Assembly: GCA_964528155.1 (NCBI GenBank)
Contig: CAZGRL010000019.1
Coordinates: 1 to 54,066 of the forward strand
DNA: 54,066 nucleotides
Direction of reading: 5' to 3'
Origin: G001797105 sp964528155
GTDB taxonomy: Bacteria; Chloroflexota; Anaerolineae; Anaerolineales; E44-bin32
This document shows, piece after piece, positions 22,946 to 31,540 of this stretch. How positions within the stretch are numbered: position 1 is the first letter of the stretch; each line of letters opens with the position of its first letter. A program made the translations under genes and the position numbers. Under the pieces are notes generated by a model. It did not search any database and was not told the DNA's origin. It saw only the letters and a program-made list of their open reading frames with translations.

Positions 22946-23067
22946 CCCCCCTTCCGCCCTCTCCGCCTTGAGGTCAACTCTGATCCGCGGTTGAACTGCG
23001 GAGAGGGGGGATAGGGCCATTTGAAGGTAGGGTGGAAGCAAAGCTTCCACCCTACCTTCAAATGGCC
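22946..23067. repeat. composite double-hairpin repeat
   Basis: First hairpin: CCCTCTCCGC (22957-22966) pairs with GCGGAGAGGG (22998-23007), with an inner AGGTCAAC/GTTGAACT arm; it is preceded by CACCCCCCTTCCG. Seven bases later there is a perfect 25-bp stem (23015-23039 with 23043-23067) and a 3-nt loop AAA. The layout matches 10650-10754 although the stem sequences differ, and both second hairpins begin GRCCA..TTGAAG. Confidence 0.75.
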
Positions 23068-23161
23068 TAACCGCGTGGAGGGACTGCTGTCGCTCAGCCT
23101 GAGCCCTTGCCGAAGCGGCGATCTGTCTCGGATAGATTTGGAGAGCGGGGATGTTGGTTTG

Positions 23162-23200
23162 TTGAAGGGCGTGCGGAGGCTCGGTTACCGTACGCCCTTC
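23162..23200. terminator. strong stem-loop upstream of lpdA
   Basis: TGAAGGGCGTGCGG (23162-23175) pairs with CCGTACGCCCTTCA (23187-23200): 14 bp with one G-T pair, 11-nt loop, no T-run. It is the third hairpin in the 422-nt gap between E2 and E3; the remainder of that gap holds no gene. Confidence 0.45.
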
Positions 23201-23284
23201 AGAAAGCCTAAGCTCGCGGAAGGGTGGACCGCGGCATAAGCATTGTGGCACAATGAGACACGGAACAGATAGGAGGACCACTGC

Positions 23285-24682
23285 ATGGCTGAATACGACG
23301 TGCTCGTGATCGGCGCCGGGCCCGGCGGCTACGTGTGCGCCATCCGCGCTGCTCAACTCGGGATGAAAACCGCGGTCGTCGATCGTCAATGGCTCGGCGG
23401 AGTTTGTCTGAATGTGGGTTGCATCCCGTCGAAGGCGCTTCTGAGAAATGCCGAAATCGCCCACATCCTGCGCGAACGAGGCGGAGAATTCGGGTTCGAG
23501 ATCGATGGTCTCAAACTCGACTACGGATCGGCCGTGGCGCGGAGCCGTCAGGTATCCGATCGCCTGGTCAAGGGCGTCGGTTTCTTGATGAAGAAGAACC
23601 AGATCGACGTGCATATGGGCGAGGCGAAGCTGACAGCATCCCACTCCGTCAGTGTGGCCAAAGAGGATGGCACAACCGACACTCACCAGGCGAAGAACAT
23701 CGTCGTCGCCACGGGAGCCAGTACGGCGATGATCCCGGGTGTCCATGTGGACGGCGAACGGGTGTTGACCTACCTGGAGGCAATCCTGCAAGAGCGACTG
23801 CCAAAATCGGTCGTAATCATTGGGGCAGGTCCGATCGGACTGGAATTCGCCACCATCTGGAACTCCTATGGTGTCGACGTCACGCTAGTGGAAATGCTGT
23901 CGCGTGTCGCGCCGCTCGAAGATGAAGAAGTGAGCAAGGAATTGGCCAAGGGGTTCGCTCGGCGTGGCATCAAGATCCTGGTCGGCACGAAAGTGGAAGG
24001 GATCGATGCGGGGAAGACGGAGGTCAAGGTCAACGTCTCCGGGAGCGATGGCAGCCAAACGCTCACGGCGGAGCAGGCCTTGGTCGCTATCGGGTTCAAG
24101 CCGAATAGTCAAGGCCTCGGACTCGAAGATGTCGGGGTCAAGATCGACGGGCGCGGAAACGTTGAGATCGACGACCGGCTGGCGACCTCGGTCGACGGGG
24201 TCTGGGCCATCGGCGACGTGACGGGCAAGCTGATGCTGGCACACGTCGCCTCGGCCATGGGCATCGTATGCGCCGAGAATATCGCCGGCGTCGAGACGAT
24301 CACGCTGAACTACACGATGATGCCGCGTGCCATTTATTCCCAGCCACAGGTTGCATCCTTCGGATGGACCGAGGCCCAGGCTGCCGAGCAGGGGTACGAG
24401 GTCAAGATCGGTCGTTTTCCCTTCCAGGCGAACGGCAAAGCACTCGGTCTGGGGGACTACACCGGGTGGGTGAAGCTGGTGACGGACGCCAAGTATGGGG
24501 AGATCCTCGGCGCACACTTGGTCGGTCCCGAAGTGACCGAACTGTTGCCTGAGCTCACGTTGTCACAAATGATGGAGCTGACACCGGCTGAGATCGCCCG
24601 CAACGTGCACGCCCATCCGACCCTGAGCGAAGTTCTGATGGAAGCCGCCCACGTGGCAGAGGGGCAGCCCATCCACATCTGA
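23285..24682 (+). CDS. lpdA: dihydrolipoamide dehydrogenase (E3)
   Basis: A 465-residue FAD disulfide reductase. The N-terminal FAD motif is VIGAGPGGYVCAIRAAQLG, the redox-active disulfide is GGVCLNVGCIPSKALL, the NAD-binding motif is VVIIGAGPIGLEFATIW, the second FAD motif is VWAIGDVTGKLMLAHVAS, and the interface His-Glu pair is in HAHPTLSEVLMEAA. It reoxidises the lipoyl groups of E2. ATG 23285 has AGGAGG nine bases upstream. It may be transcribed both from the upstream operon and from its own promoter, since three hairpins intervene. Confidence 0.96.
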   Translation: MAEYDVLVIGAGPGGYVCAIRAAQLGMKTAVVDRQWLGGVCLNVGCIPSKALLRNAEIAHILRERGGEFGFEIDGLKLDYGSAVARSRQVSDRLVKGVGFLMKKNQIDVHMGEAKLTASHSVSVAKEDGTTDTHQAKNIVVATGASTAMIPGVHVDGERVLTYLEAILQERLPKSVVIIGAGPIGLEFATIWNSYGVDVTLVEMLSRVAPLEDEEVSKELAKGFARRGIKILVGTKVEGIDAGKTEVKVNVSGSDGSQTLTAEQALVAIGFKPNSQGLGLEDVGVKIDGRGNVEIDDRLATSVDGVWAIGDVTGKLMLAHVASAMGIVCAENIAGVETITLNYTMMPRAIYSQPQVASFGWTEAQAAEQGYEVKIGRFPFQANGKALGLGDYTGWVKLVTDAKYGEILGAHLVGPEVTELLPELTLSQMMELTPAEIARNVHAHPTLSEVLMEAAHVAEGQPIHI

Positions 24683-24730
24683 ATGGCGACGGCACGGCGC
24701 GAGTTCATTGGTGCAGCGGTGCGGTCGGCT

Positions 24731-24832
24731 ACCCCACCCCCTTTTTCCCCCTCCCCAGGCTTGCGGCAAGACTTCCATTCAATCTGAACTAACCTGGGGA
24801 GGGGGAAAGAGGCCAAGTTGGGGGGAGGATGA
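24731..24832. repeat. C-run/G-run hairpin repeat
   Basis: TTTCCCCCTCCCCAGG (24744-24759) pairs perfectly over 16 bp with 24793-24808 around a 33-nt loop, preceded by ACCCCACCCCC and followed by GAGGCCAAG and GGGGAGGAT. The following words also occur after the copy at 29917-29976, so these two are one subfamily. Confidence 0.7.
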
Positions 24833-24850
24833 GTTCCCGTTCCAGGGTGA

Positions 24851-24879
24851 GTGACGACCAGTATTCCACCGCTTATACT
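24851..24879 (+). promoter_or_regulatory. predicted promoter of the protease gene
   Basis: GTGACG (24851-24856), 17-bp spacer, TATACT (24874-24879), 35 nt before ATG 24915. Confidence 0.5.
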
Positions 24880-24914
24880 GGGAGAGGGTAAAGCAAATCG
24901 CCGCGAGGAGGCTC

Positions 24915-25919
24915 ATGATGGAACAAGCACATGTCAAGCAGGCCAAAGACCTGCATAAGGAGCACATCCTGTCTAAACCCAACGTCGTCGGGGTAGGGCT
25001 CGGGTACAAAGAGACGCGGGGAAAGAAAACGGATGAGCTGTGCGTTGTGGCGTTGGTCCGACGCAAGATACCGGAGGCCGGACTGCTGCCTTCCGATCTG
25101 GTCCCACGCGAGGTCGATGGGATCCCCACTGATGTCATGGACGTCGGGGAGTTGCGCGCGCAAGCCACGCGCACCGATCGCTGGCGACCGGCGCCGGGTG
25201 GGGTGAGCATCGGGCACTACAAGATCACGGCCGGAACATTCGGGACCGTCGTTCGCGACCGATCGACCGGAGAGCGCCTCATTTTGTCGAACAACCATGT
25301 GCTGGCCAACAGCAACGATGCCGTCGCCGGCGACCCGATTCTCCAACCCGGCACGGCCGATGACGGACGCGAGGACCTGGATACGATCGCCGAACTGGCC
25401 CGTTTCTGCCCGATCCAGTTCGTCAGCGAGCCAGCGACGTGCGGAATCGCCCTGGGAGTTGTGTCAGTGGGGAACTGGGTGGCGAAGCTCGTCGGCTCCC
25501 ATCACCGGCTCATGGCATATCAAAGCAATCCGCAGGCCGTGAACATGGTCGACGCTGCCGTCGCTCGGCCGCTCAATCAGGCGGATATCCTGGATGAGGT
25601 CCTCGAGATTGGGACGGTAGCCGGGACGGTCGGAGCCAGCCTGGGGATGGCCGTCCGAAAATCGGGGCGAACGACGGGATTGACCACGGGCCAGATCACG
25701 GTGTTGGACGCCACCGTGACGGTCAGCTATGGAGACAAGACGGCAGCCTACGAAGGCCAACTCGTCTCGGGGCCGATGTCGCAGCCCGGAGATTCGGGCT
25801 CACTTCTCGTCGAGTCTGCCGGCCTGCGCGCCGTCGGATTGCTCTTCGCCGGTTCCGAACAGGCCACGATCTTCAATCCGATCCAGGAAGTCCTGGACTG
25901 CCTTGAGGTGGATTTATGA
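24915..25919 (+). CDS. trypsin-like serine protease with N-terminal accessory domain
   Basis: A 334-residue protein. Residues 1-78 are a separate small domain with PNVVGVGLGYKE, VVALVRRKIP and VPREVDGIPTDVMDVGEL. From about 95 on there is a chymotrypsin-like fold: His128 in LSNNHVLAN, Asp213 in MVDAAVARP and Ser294 in QPGDSGSLL form a plausible triad, similar to Nal1-type and other bacterial proteases that recognise their own processed forms. There is no signal peptide, so it is predicted to be cytoplasmic. ATG 24915 follows GAGGAGG by 3 nt, and ATG 24918 by 6 nt. It overlaps by 4 nt (ATGA) with the next gene, which is a free copy of the N-terminal domain. Confidence 0.75.
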   Translation: MMEQAHVKQAKDLHKEHILSKPNVVGVGLGYKETRGKKTDELCVVALVRRKIPEAGLLPSDLVPREVDGIPTDVMDVGELRAQATRTDRWRPAPGGVSIGHYKITAGTFGTVVRDRSTGERLILSNNHVLANSNDAVAGDPILQPGTADDGREDLDTIAELARFCPIQFVSEPATCGIALGVVSVGNWVAKLVGSHHRLMAYQSNPQAVNMVDAAVARPLNQADILDEVLEIGTVAGTVGASLGMAVRKSGRTTGLTTGQITVLDATVTVSYGDKTAAYEGQLVSGPMSQPGDSGSLLVESAGLRAVGLLFAGSEQATIFNPIQEVLDCLEVDL

Positions 25920-26203
25920 GCGAGGCGGAACCTTCCGGCGGCGAGGCGCAAGAGATCACGGCCAAGGCTCAGGCGGCCAAGCAGGCACACGGAGCCTTCC
26001 TGCTGAGTCTTCCCAATGTGGTCGGCGTCGGGGTAGGTCTACGCATGCGTCGAGGCGAGCCGACGGGAGAAGTGGCTCTGGTCGTCATGGTGAACAGGAA
26101 GATCCCGGACACCGAGTTGGCCCCGGATCAACTCATCCCACGTGAGTTGGACGGCGTGCCGATCGATGTCCTTGAAGTCGGCGACCTCAAGGCCGGCAGC
26201 TAG
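25916..26203 (+). CDS. free-standing copy of the protease N-terminal domain
   Basis: A 95-residue protein whose residues 30-95 align with residues 20-82 of the upstream protease: LPNVVGVGVGLRMRRGE, VVMVNRKIPDTELAPDQLIP and RELDGVPIDVLEVGDLKA. The N-terminal 28 residues are Ala/Glu/Lys-rich and helical. It has no catalytic residues. The ATGA overlap means tight translational coupling, so the two products are probably made together. It might act as an inhibitor, chaperone or oligomerisation partner of the protease; no experimental basis for a choice is known to me. Confidence 0.72.
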   Translation: MSEAEPSGGEAQEITAKAQAAKQAHGAFLLSLPNVVGVGVGLRMRRGEPTGEVALVVMVNRKIPDTELAPDQLIPRELDGVPIDVLEVGDLKAGS

Positions 26204-26242
26204 CCGCTCCTTGCCGTCTATCGACGAGAGTCGGAGATACTG

Positions 26243-27385
26243 TCAGGATCCGTGGAGGATCTGCTCCAGCGCGTTGAGAAGCAAGTCCACGTTCTCCGGT
26301 GTCGATGAGTATCCCATTAGTCCGATCCGCCAGACCTTCCCCTTAAGCTCACCCAATCCACCGGCGATTTCGATGTTGTAGTCCTCCAGCAGCGACTTGC
26401 GGACGTCCGCCTCGTCGACGCCGTCGGGGACGCGAACGGTCGTCAATGTGGTCAATCTGTGGCTGGGTGGGACGTGCAGGGTGAGGTCGAGCGCCTCCAA
26501 ACCGGACCACAGCCGCTCCGCATTGGCTCGATGACGGGCCCAACGGGCCTCGAGGCCTTCTTCGGCCACGATGCGCAGACCTTCATAAAGCCCGAAGTTG
26601 TTCGAGATCGGCGCGGTGTGATGGTAGGTGCGCTCTTTCCCCCAGTATTTCTGGACTATCGTCAAATCGAGATACCAGTTGGCGACAGGGTGACCGCGAG
26701 TGCGCAGAACTTCCTCGGCGCGCGGCCCGACGGTGATTGGCCCCAATCCCGGAGGGCAACCGAGACACTTCTGTGTGCCGCTGTAACATATATCGATGCC
26801 GACATCATCGACCCGGACCGGGATCCCCCCAAGCGAGGTCACTGCGTCCACGATCAGGACCGCGCCCCCGGCGTGTACAATCCGAGCAATCTCATCCAGA
26901 GGTTGTTCAGCACCGGTCGAGGTCTCCGCCTGGACGATCGCCACAACCTTGGGTGAGTGAGCTTGCATGGCTTGCTCAACCTCTTCCGAAGTGAACACCT
27001 CGCCCCATGGCCGGGTGATCGTGTGCACTTCTGCCCTGTAGCGGCGAGCCATCTCGGCCAGGCGTAAACCGAAATAGCCGTTGATGCAGACAAGCACCGT
27101 ATCCCCCGGTTCGACCATGTTGGCGACGGCTGTCTCCATGGCGGCGCTTCCCGTGCCGGATACAGGGATCGTGAGGGGGTTGTCAGTCTGAAATGTGTAT
27201 CGCAAGAGACTCTGGATCCGATCCATCACCTGGATAAAGGTCGGATCGAGATGTCCGACAAGCGGCCGCGACATGGCTTGCAAGACACGCGGATGAACCA
27301 TACTTGGTCCAGGGCCTAGCAGGATTCTTTCGGGCGTGTCCAATGCCGGGTACGATGCGGCTTCCTGGTGAGATGTGCTCTCCAT
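26243..27385 (-). CDS. alanine-glyoxylate / serine-pyruvate aminotransferase family protein
   Basis: A 380-residue class V PLP aminotransferase. Landmarks are LLGPGPSMVHPRVLQAM near the N-terminus, VSGTGSAAMETAVANM (phosphate-binding turn), VQAETSTGAE, VDAVTSLGGIPVRVD with the pyridine-binding Asp, and YSGTQKCLGCPPGLGP with the Schiff-base Lys. Family members interconvert alanine or serine with glyoxylate or pyruvate, for example in photorespiration-like or glycine pathways. The C-terminal domain carries IAGGLGELKGKVWRIGLMGY. It follows the methyltransferase gene by 21 nt and is probably co-transcribed with it, although the functions have no obvious link. Confidence 0.92.
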   Translation of the reverse strand: MESTSHQEAASYPALDTPERILLGPGPSMVHPRVLQAMSRPLVGHLDPTFIQVMDRIQSLLRYTFQTDNPLTIPVSGTGSAAMETAVANMVEPGDTVLVCINGYFGLRLAEMARRYRAEVHTITRPWGEVFTSEEVEQAMQAHSPKVVAIVQAETSTGAEQPLDEIARIVHAGGAVLIVDAVTSLGGIPVRVDDVGIDICYSGTQKCLGCPPGLGPITVGPRAEEVLRTRGHPVANWYLDLTIVQKYWGKERTYHHTAPISNNFGLYEGLRIVAEEGLEARWARHRANAERLWSGLEALDLTLHVPPSHRLTTLTTVRVPDGVDEADVRKSLLEDYNIEIAGGLGELKGKVWRIGLMGYSSTPENVDLLLNALEQILHGS

Positions 27386-27406
27386 GAATTGATCCTTTCT
27401 GCGTCT

Positions 27407-28174
27407 TCAGGCGTCGCTACGATCGATTGTTGTGCTCGAGAGGGTTCTCTCCGCGACGAGGAAGTGGGAGAGACCGAAGATCCTCAGGGGCGTGTTCTCC
27501 AGTGACTGCAGTATCGTTCGAAGTAACTTGCCGAGTGCGGGAACGCGGGCGATGATGTTGTCATAGGCGCCAAAGATGATCCCCCGTTCGACAATCCTGA
27601 CCGGCAATCCCTTGAACAATCCTGAGAGGTCGGCATTGCGGTAGGCTCGAACGTGTGGGGCAAGATGATCCCGCCAACGACCGGGTAGATAGTTGACCAG
27701 AGGGATGTTGCCGAATCGATACTCCCCCCTCCAGTAAACACCGTGGGTTTCGAACGGATAGCCCCGGTTTGGGACGAAGAGGACAATCCGGCCGCCAGCG
27801 GTGCCCCCATCCGGATCAGGCGGCTGGAGAACCCGACACATTTCTTCCAAGGCGCGTCGATCATCGTGCACATGTTCCAGTACTTCATGCGACAAGACGA
27901 GATCGAACGCTCCATCCGGGAAGGGGAGATGTTCTCCCGCTCCACAGACCACCCCGCCGTGTTTGTGGTGTGGCGCTACGTCCGATCCGGCCTGAGTCCA
28001 TCTGGAGATCTCTTGAGCTAGCCTGTCCCGAGCTGCGATCGCTCGGGCGAAGTCGAACTCAAGCCCGTAGGCGGAAGCCGCATCGGCCGCCATGTGAGTC
28101 AGATACTGCCCGACCCCACACCCGTTGTCCAGGACACGCCCGGTGATGCGATCCCCGGCCGCGGCCTTGATCAA
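27407..28174 (-). CDS. class I SAM-dependent methyltransferase, N-terminus incomplete
   Basis: The translated part begins LIKAAAGDRITGRVLDNGCGVGQYLTH, which is the SAM-binding motif I, followed by VLSHEVLEHVHDDRRALEEM (motif IV region) and a hydrophobic C-terminal half. It most resembles small-molecule or lipid methyltransferases. TTG 28174 is the first possible start, but the frame stays open upstream to 28390 and reads ETYAYRWETALNPSELRKAA and RGEPSYVWRAGQDRRLRL, which looks like genuine protein of this family. No ATG, GTG or TTG occurs in that stretch, so the true start is either non-standard or lost through an assembly error near the scaffold gap at 28471. Treat 28174 as the minimal gene. 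Confidence 0.65.
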   Translation of the reverse strand: MIKAAAGDRITGRVLDNGCGVGQYLTHMAADAASAYGLEFDFARAIAARDRLAQEISRWTQAGSDVAPHHKHGGVVCGAGEHLPFPDGAFDLVLSHEVLEHVHDDRRALEEMCRVLQPPDPDGGTAGGRIVLFVPNRGYPFETHGVYWRGEYRFGNIPLVNYLPGRWRDHLAPHVRAYRNADLSGLFKGLPVRIVERGIIFGAYDNIIARVPALGKLLRTILQSLENTPLRIFGLSHFLVAERTLSSTTIDRSDA

Positions 28175-28599
28175 TCGCAGCCGTCGATCCTGCCCGGCAC
28201 GCCAGACGTACGACGGCTCCCCGCGTTCGGCAGCCTTGCGTAACTCGGATGGATTCAGAGCCGTCTCCCACCGGTAAGCATACGTTTCTGCGACACTTTC
28301 AAGCGCTCCGTGACGATGGACAAGCGCGCCGACACGCTGCCCCGTCTCCTGCAGGGTTGGCGAAGAGCGTCCGGACGACCTTCGCTGTTCTTAACTGAAC
28401 TCTGTTGGGGCGTTTTGGGTTTCGGTGCCCAGAGGAATCTTACCGCGGATGTCGCGGTCAGGAGAGGCGCNNNNNNNNNNGCCTCATCCATATGGCGTGA
28501 CGACGTCCTTCTCTCGAGACCGACTGGGCCTCAGGGCGGAGGACTCGGCCTCCGCGATAGAGTGGATCCGCGCGCGATCGAAGAGCGAAGAGCCGGAGG
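28175..28599. other. region around the scaffold gap
   Basis: Bases 28175-28310 on the minus strand look like the missing N-terminal part of the methyltransferase. Bases 28310-28470 and 28481-28599 hold nothing I can identify. Confidence 0.5.
28471..28480. other. scaffold gap (ten Ns)
   Basis: A run of exactly ten Ns joins two contigs; the true length of missing DNA is not known. Gene order across this point is a scaffolding inference. Confidence 0.97.
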
Positions 28600-29856
28600 T
28601 CATCTCACCAGGTTTCTCAACGTGACGCTGAAACCCAGGAAGATTTCGGGCAGGGCGGCATTGCCGAGCCGCCTCAAGCATACCTCCCCCAGGACATCCC
28701 GGTAATCCGTGGTGACTGCAAGATCGCCCGGTCCGACGAGCTGTCCGTCGGCCAACCCCGGCCAGTCGCCGTGGACGCGTCCTCCGTTCACATTTCCACC
28801 GAGCAGAAACATGACACTTCCGTGGCCGTGATCGGTCCCGAGGCTGCTGTTCTCGGATGCGCGCCGGCCAAACTCCGACATCACGACGACCGTATGGCGA
28901 TGCGCAAGATCGCGCAGATCCGAGTGGAAGGCGGCAAGCCCGGAAGCCAGGTCCCACATCAGCTCCGCCATCTGACCTTGGCTGGCTCCCTGGGCGAAGT
29001 GAGTATCCCAGCCGCCGACATCGATGGCGGCGACTTCCAGTCCTACCTCGGCTTTGACCAGCGCGGCGATCTGCCTCAGGCCCATGCCGAATTCTGATTC
29101 AGGGTAAGCAAGATCGGTCGAGGGGCGATGGGCCAGAGGGTCCATCCCTTGCAGCGTGTTCAGGATGTCGATGGTTTCTTGTCCCGCCCGACTCAGCGGA
29201 TCGCTGCCGGCGTAGAGAGCATTGAGGGCGCTTTGCATCCGGGCCAACGCTTGAGGATCACCGGCGAGGTGGAAATCGGCGATGGAACGCAAAGCGGTCA
29301 CGGGAACCCCGCCGGAAAGACTGCGCTGAGGGATCTCTCCGAGGCCGACTGCCCGAAGTGGGGACAGACTTCCGTTGCCCAGGGTAGCCAGATGGCGTCC
29401 GATCCATCCCGACGCCGGGCCGCGTTCGTCGCCGACTCCGCGTTCCATGAGTTCCATGGCTTTGAAGTGGGAACGCGACTCGTCGGGTGCTCCGCAGGCA
29501 TGGATGAATGCCAGGTATCCGGCTTGCCACGCTGGAAGCAAAGGGCTCAGGCTGGGATGCAACCCGAAGAAGCCATCTAGATCGATCGTGCGCTCGGATG
29601 CTGGCGCGTGACGATCATCGGGTCGCGGGATGCCGAGGGTTGGCCGCAGGGTGTAGTACCCATCGTCGCCGTGCGGGATGAGCATGTTGAGGGCGTCCGC
29701 CGCGCCGCGCATGAAGACGGCGATCAGTACGTCTCCCGAGGGTCCGCGCTCCGGTGGGGAGAAGGCCAGCCGCGGCGTCCAACGCGGGAGCAGGCTGGCG
29801 GCGGTGAGGAGTGTTCCCGATCGGAGGAACGAACGGCGAGTGATGGTCAGTGACAT
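28600..29856 (-). CDS. DUF1501 family protein (Tat-exported)
   Basis: A 418-residue DUF1501 protein: a twin-arginine signal (TRRSFLRSGTLLTAASLL) followed by VLIAVFMRGAADALNMLIPH, FGLHPSLSPLLPAWQAGYLA, GWDTHFAQGA and VVVMSEFGRRASEN, the alkaline-phosphatase-like core of this family. The biochemical role is not established. ATG 29856 has AGGAGG ten bases upstream; codons further upstream read through the repeat at 29900-29990. It lies just downstream of a DUF1800 gene on the same strand, the usual partner in many bacteria. Confidence 0.88.
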   Translation of the reverse strand: MSLTITRRSFLRSGTLLTAASLLPRWTPRLAFSPPERGPSGDVLIAVFMRGAADALNMLIPHGDDGYYTLRPTLGIPRPDDRHAPASERTIDLDGFFGLHPSLSPLLPAWQAGYLAFIHACGAPDESRSHFKAMELMERGVGDERGPASGWIGRHLATLGNGSLSPLRAVGLGEIPQRSLSGGVPVTALRSIADFHLAGDPQALARMQSALNALYAGSDPLSRAGQETIDILNTLQGMDPLAHRPSTDLAYPESEFGMGLRQIAALVKAEVGLEVAAIDVGGWDTHFAQGASQGQMAELMWDLASGLAAFHSDLRDLAHRHTVVVMSEFGRRASENSSLGTDHGHGSVMFLLGGNVNGGRVHGDWPGLADGQLVGPGDLAVTTDYRDVLGEVCLRRLGNAALPEIFLGFSVTLRNLVR

Positions 29857-29899
29857 GACGGTTGCGCCTCCTTTGGCTGGCTGGACCAAGTTTCCCTGC

Positions 29900-29990
29900 G
29901 CCCCCACCCCCTCGATCCCCCTCCCCCGGCATTGGTGCAAGCAATGGAGTTTCTGGCATCTTGCCGGGGGAGGGGGGGAGGGGGGTGAGG
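29900..29990. repeat. C-run/G-run hairpin repeat
   Basis: CCCCCTCCCCCGGC (29917-29930) pairs perfectly over 14 bp with 29963-29976 around a 32-nt loop. It is preceded by GCCCCCACCCCC and followed by GAGGCCAAG and, later, GGGGAGGAT, as at 24731-24832. It separates DUF1800 from DUF1501. Confidence 0.7.
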
Positions 29991-30031
29991 CCAAGATTCC
30001 GTCTGGCGGGGAGGATATGTCGCGTCAACCT

Positions 30032-31528
30032 TCACCGCCACTGAAATGCCGGCGAGGCCAGAATCGACGCCAGGACCCATTGCGGCATCTCCGCCGGATC
30101 GATGGGCCCCAAAGCGCCGCTGGTTTCAAGGAGGCCGCTCCGGGTTTCCACCGGCAACGGCGCGCCGAGCAGAAGGATGCTCAACTGGTCGATCAATGTG
30201 TCTGGATCGTCCGCGTCGGCCGGATCCAGCAGGTCGCCCATGTAGACCTCCGTCCCGGGCAATCCTCCATGGCCGATATCGAAAGCAAACTGCCAGCGTG
30301 GCATCAAATTGCTGCTCCAAGCGTTGCTTCTATCGGGATAGCCATCCGGCGTCGGCCATCCGAAATAGGGCTGGCCCATGCGCTTGAGATACTCCTGGAT
30401 GGCCTCACCGCCGTCGGTGTGTGCATTGAGGATCCTGAGGGCGGAAACAACGAAGTTCGTCGGACGCTTGAACTTGGGTTGCACGTCTTTCCACCCGTCG
30501 AGCAACAGCGCGCCCACTGTCGATCGGATGTCCCCCCCGGTCTGCAAGAAAATCCCGGCAATGGCCTCCACCAGATCGAGTGGCGGATTCTCGTTGATGA
30601 ACCGCTGGATGAGCTTTCGGGCGATTAAGCGCGCCGTGCTTGGATGTGATGCAAGGGCATCCAGGATCAACTCGGCTTCCGCCTCACCGGCGGGCTCGAT
30701 ATGCAGGCCGAGGACTTCTTTTGGGCCGCGATCGTGCATGTCGGCGTCGAAGTTGAAGTCGCCGCGCCAGAAATGCTGCTTGACTGTCCATCCGGTCAGG
30801 CAACGGGCGAGCTCCATGACGTCCGCCTGGGAATATCCACCATTCACGCCGAGGGTGTGAAGCTCCATCAACTCACGAGCATAGTTTTCGTTGGGTGCCC
30901 CCTTCTTGTTGGATTGATTGTCGAGATAAACCAGCATCGCCGGTGAGTGAGCGGAGGCCATGAGGAGTTCGCGAAAGTTGCCCATGGCGTGTTTGCGTAT
31001 CACCTGGCGGTCGTCGACCGTCTTGAGGAAGAAGCAGTCTCCCTTCTCGACGCTGATGTTGAAGTGATCGGTCCAGAACTCGACCATCAACTCGAGAAGC
31101 TGGCGGCGGCTGTAAACCTGACGGATCAAAGTGGCCTTGCGGAGTTGGTCTGGAATAGTGAATCGATCGACGCTGTCGAACAGCTTGTCGCTGACCGCGG
31201 CCAGATCTGCGGCGCTCATGTCCAGGGTCGAGAATCGGCGGAGCCTGAGCTCGGCGCCGATGTCATCCATGCCTTCTGGGGCGAGCTGCTCCTCGATCCA
31301 GGCCTGGATCCCGATTTCTTCGACTCGACCCCTCTCCTGGGTGTTTGGACCGAATGTCACGCGATTTAGCTGCGCGAAGGCCGCCGGATTCGAGCCCGGC
31401 CACGACGCCGATGCGATGATGTCCGGCGCCAGGCGATTGTAGACCGAGGCGCAGCCGGCGACGCCGCTCCCGGCCGCGAGCAGCCCCGCCAACCGGATGA
31501 ACTCTCGCCGGTTCAGACCGCGGGCCAT
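30032..31528 (-). CDS. DUF1800 family protein (Tat signal, lipobox-like)
   Basis: A 498-residue DUF1800 protein. The N-terminus NRREFIRLAGLLAAGSGVAGCAS combines a twin-arginine motif with a lipobox-like VAGC, so it may be a Tat-exported lipoprotein. The body shows LNRVTFGPNTQERGRVEEIG, LRKATLIRQVYSRRQLLELM with EFWTDHFNI, NENYARELMELHTLGVNGGY and ECLTGWTV-like ARCLTGWTVKQHFW, all typical. The role of the family is unknown; the gene is paired with the downstream DUF1501 gene. A membrane-protein gene of the ECF operon ends just 12 nt upstream of its start. Confidence 0.9.
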   Translation of the reverse strand: MARGLNRREFIRLAGLLAAGSGVAGCASVYNRLAPDIIASASWPGSNPAAFAQLNRVTFGPNTQERGRVEEIGIQAWIEEQLAPEGMDDIGAELRLRRFSTLDMSAADLAAVSDKLFDSVDRFTIPDQLRKATLIRQVYSRRQLLELMVEFWTDHFNISVEKGDCFFLKTVDDRQVIRKHAMGNFRELLMASAHSPAMLVYLDNQSNKKGAPNENYARELMELHTLGVNGGYSQADVMELARCLTGWTVKQHFWRGDFNFDADMHDRGPKEVLGLHIEPAGEAEAELILDALASHPSTARLIARKLIQRFINENPPLDLVEAIAGIFLQTGGDIRSTVGALLLDGWKDVQPKFKRPTNFVVSALRILNAHTDGGEAIQEYLKRMGQPYFGWPTPDGYPDRSNAWSSNLMPRWQFAFDIGHGGLPGTEVYMGDLLDPADADDPDTLIDQLSILLLGAPLPVETRSGLLETSGALGPIDPAEMPQWVLASILASPAFQWR

Positions 31529-31540
31529 GTCAGACGCCGC

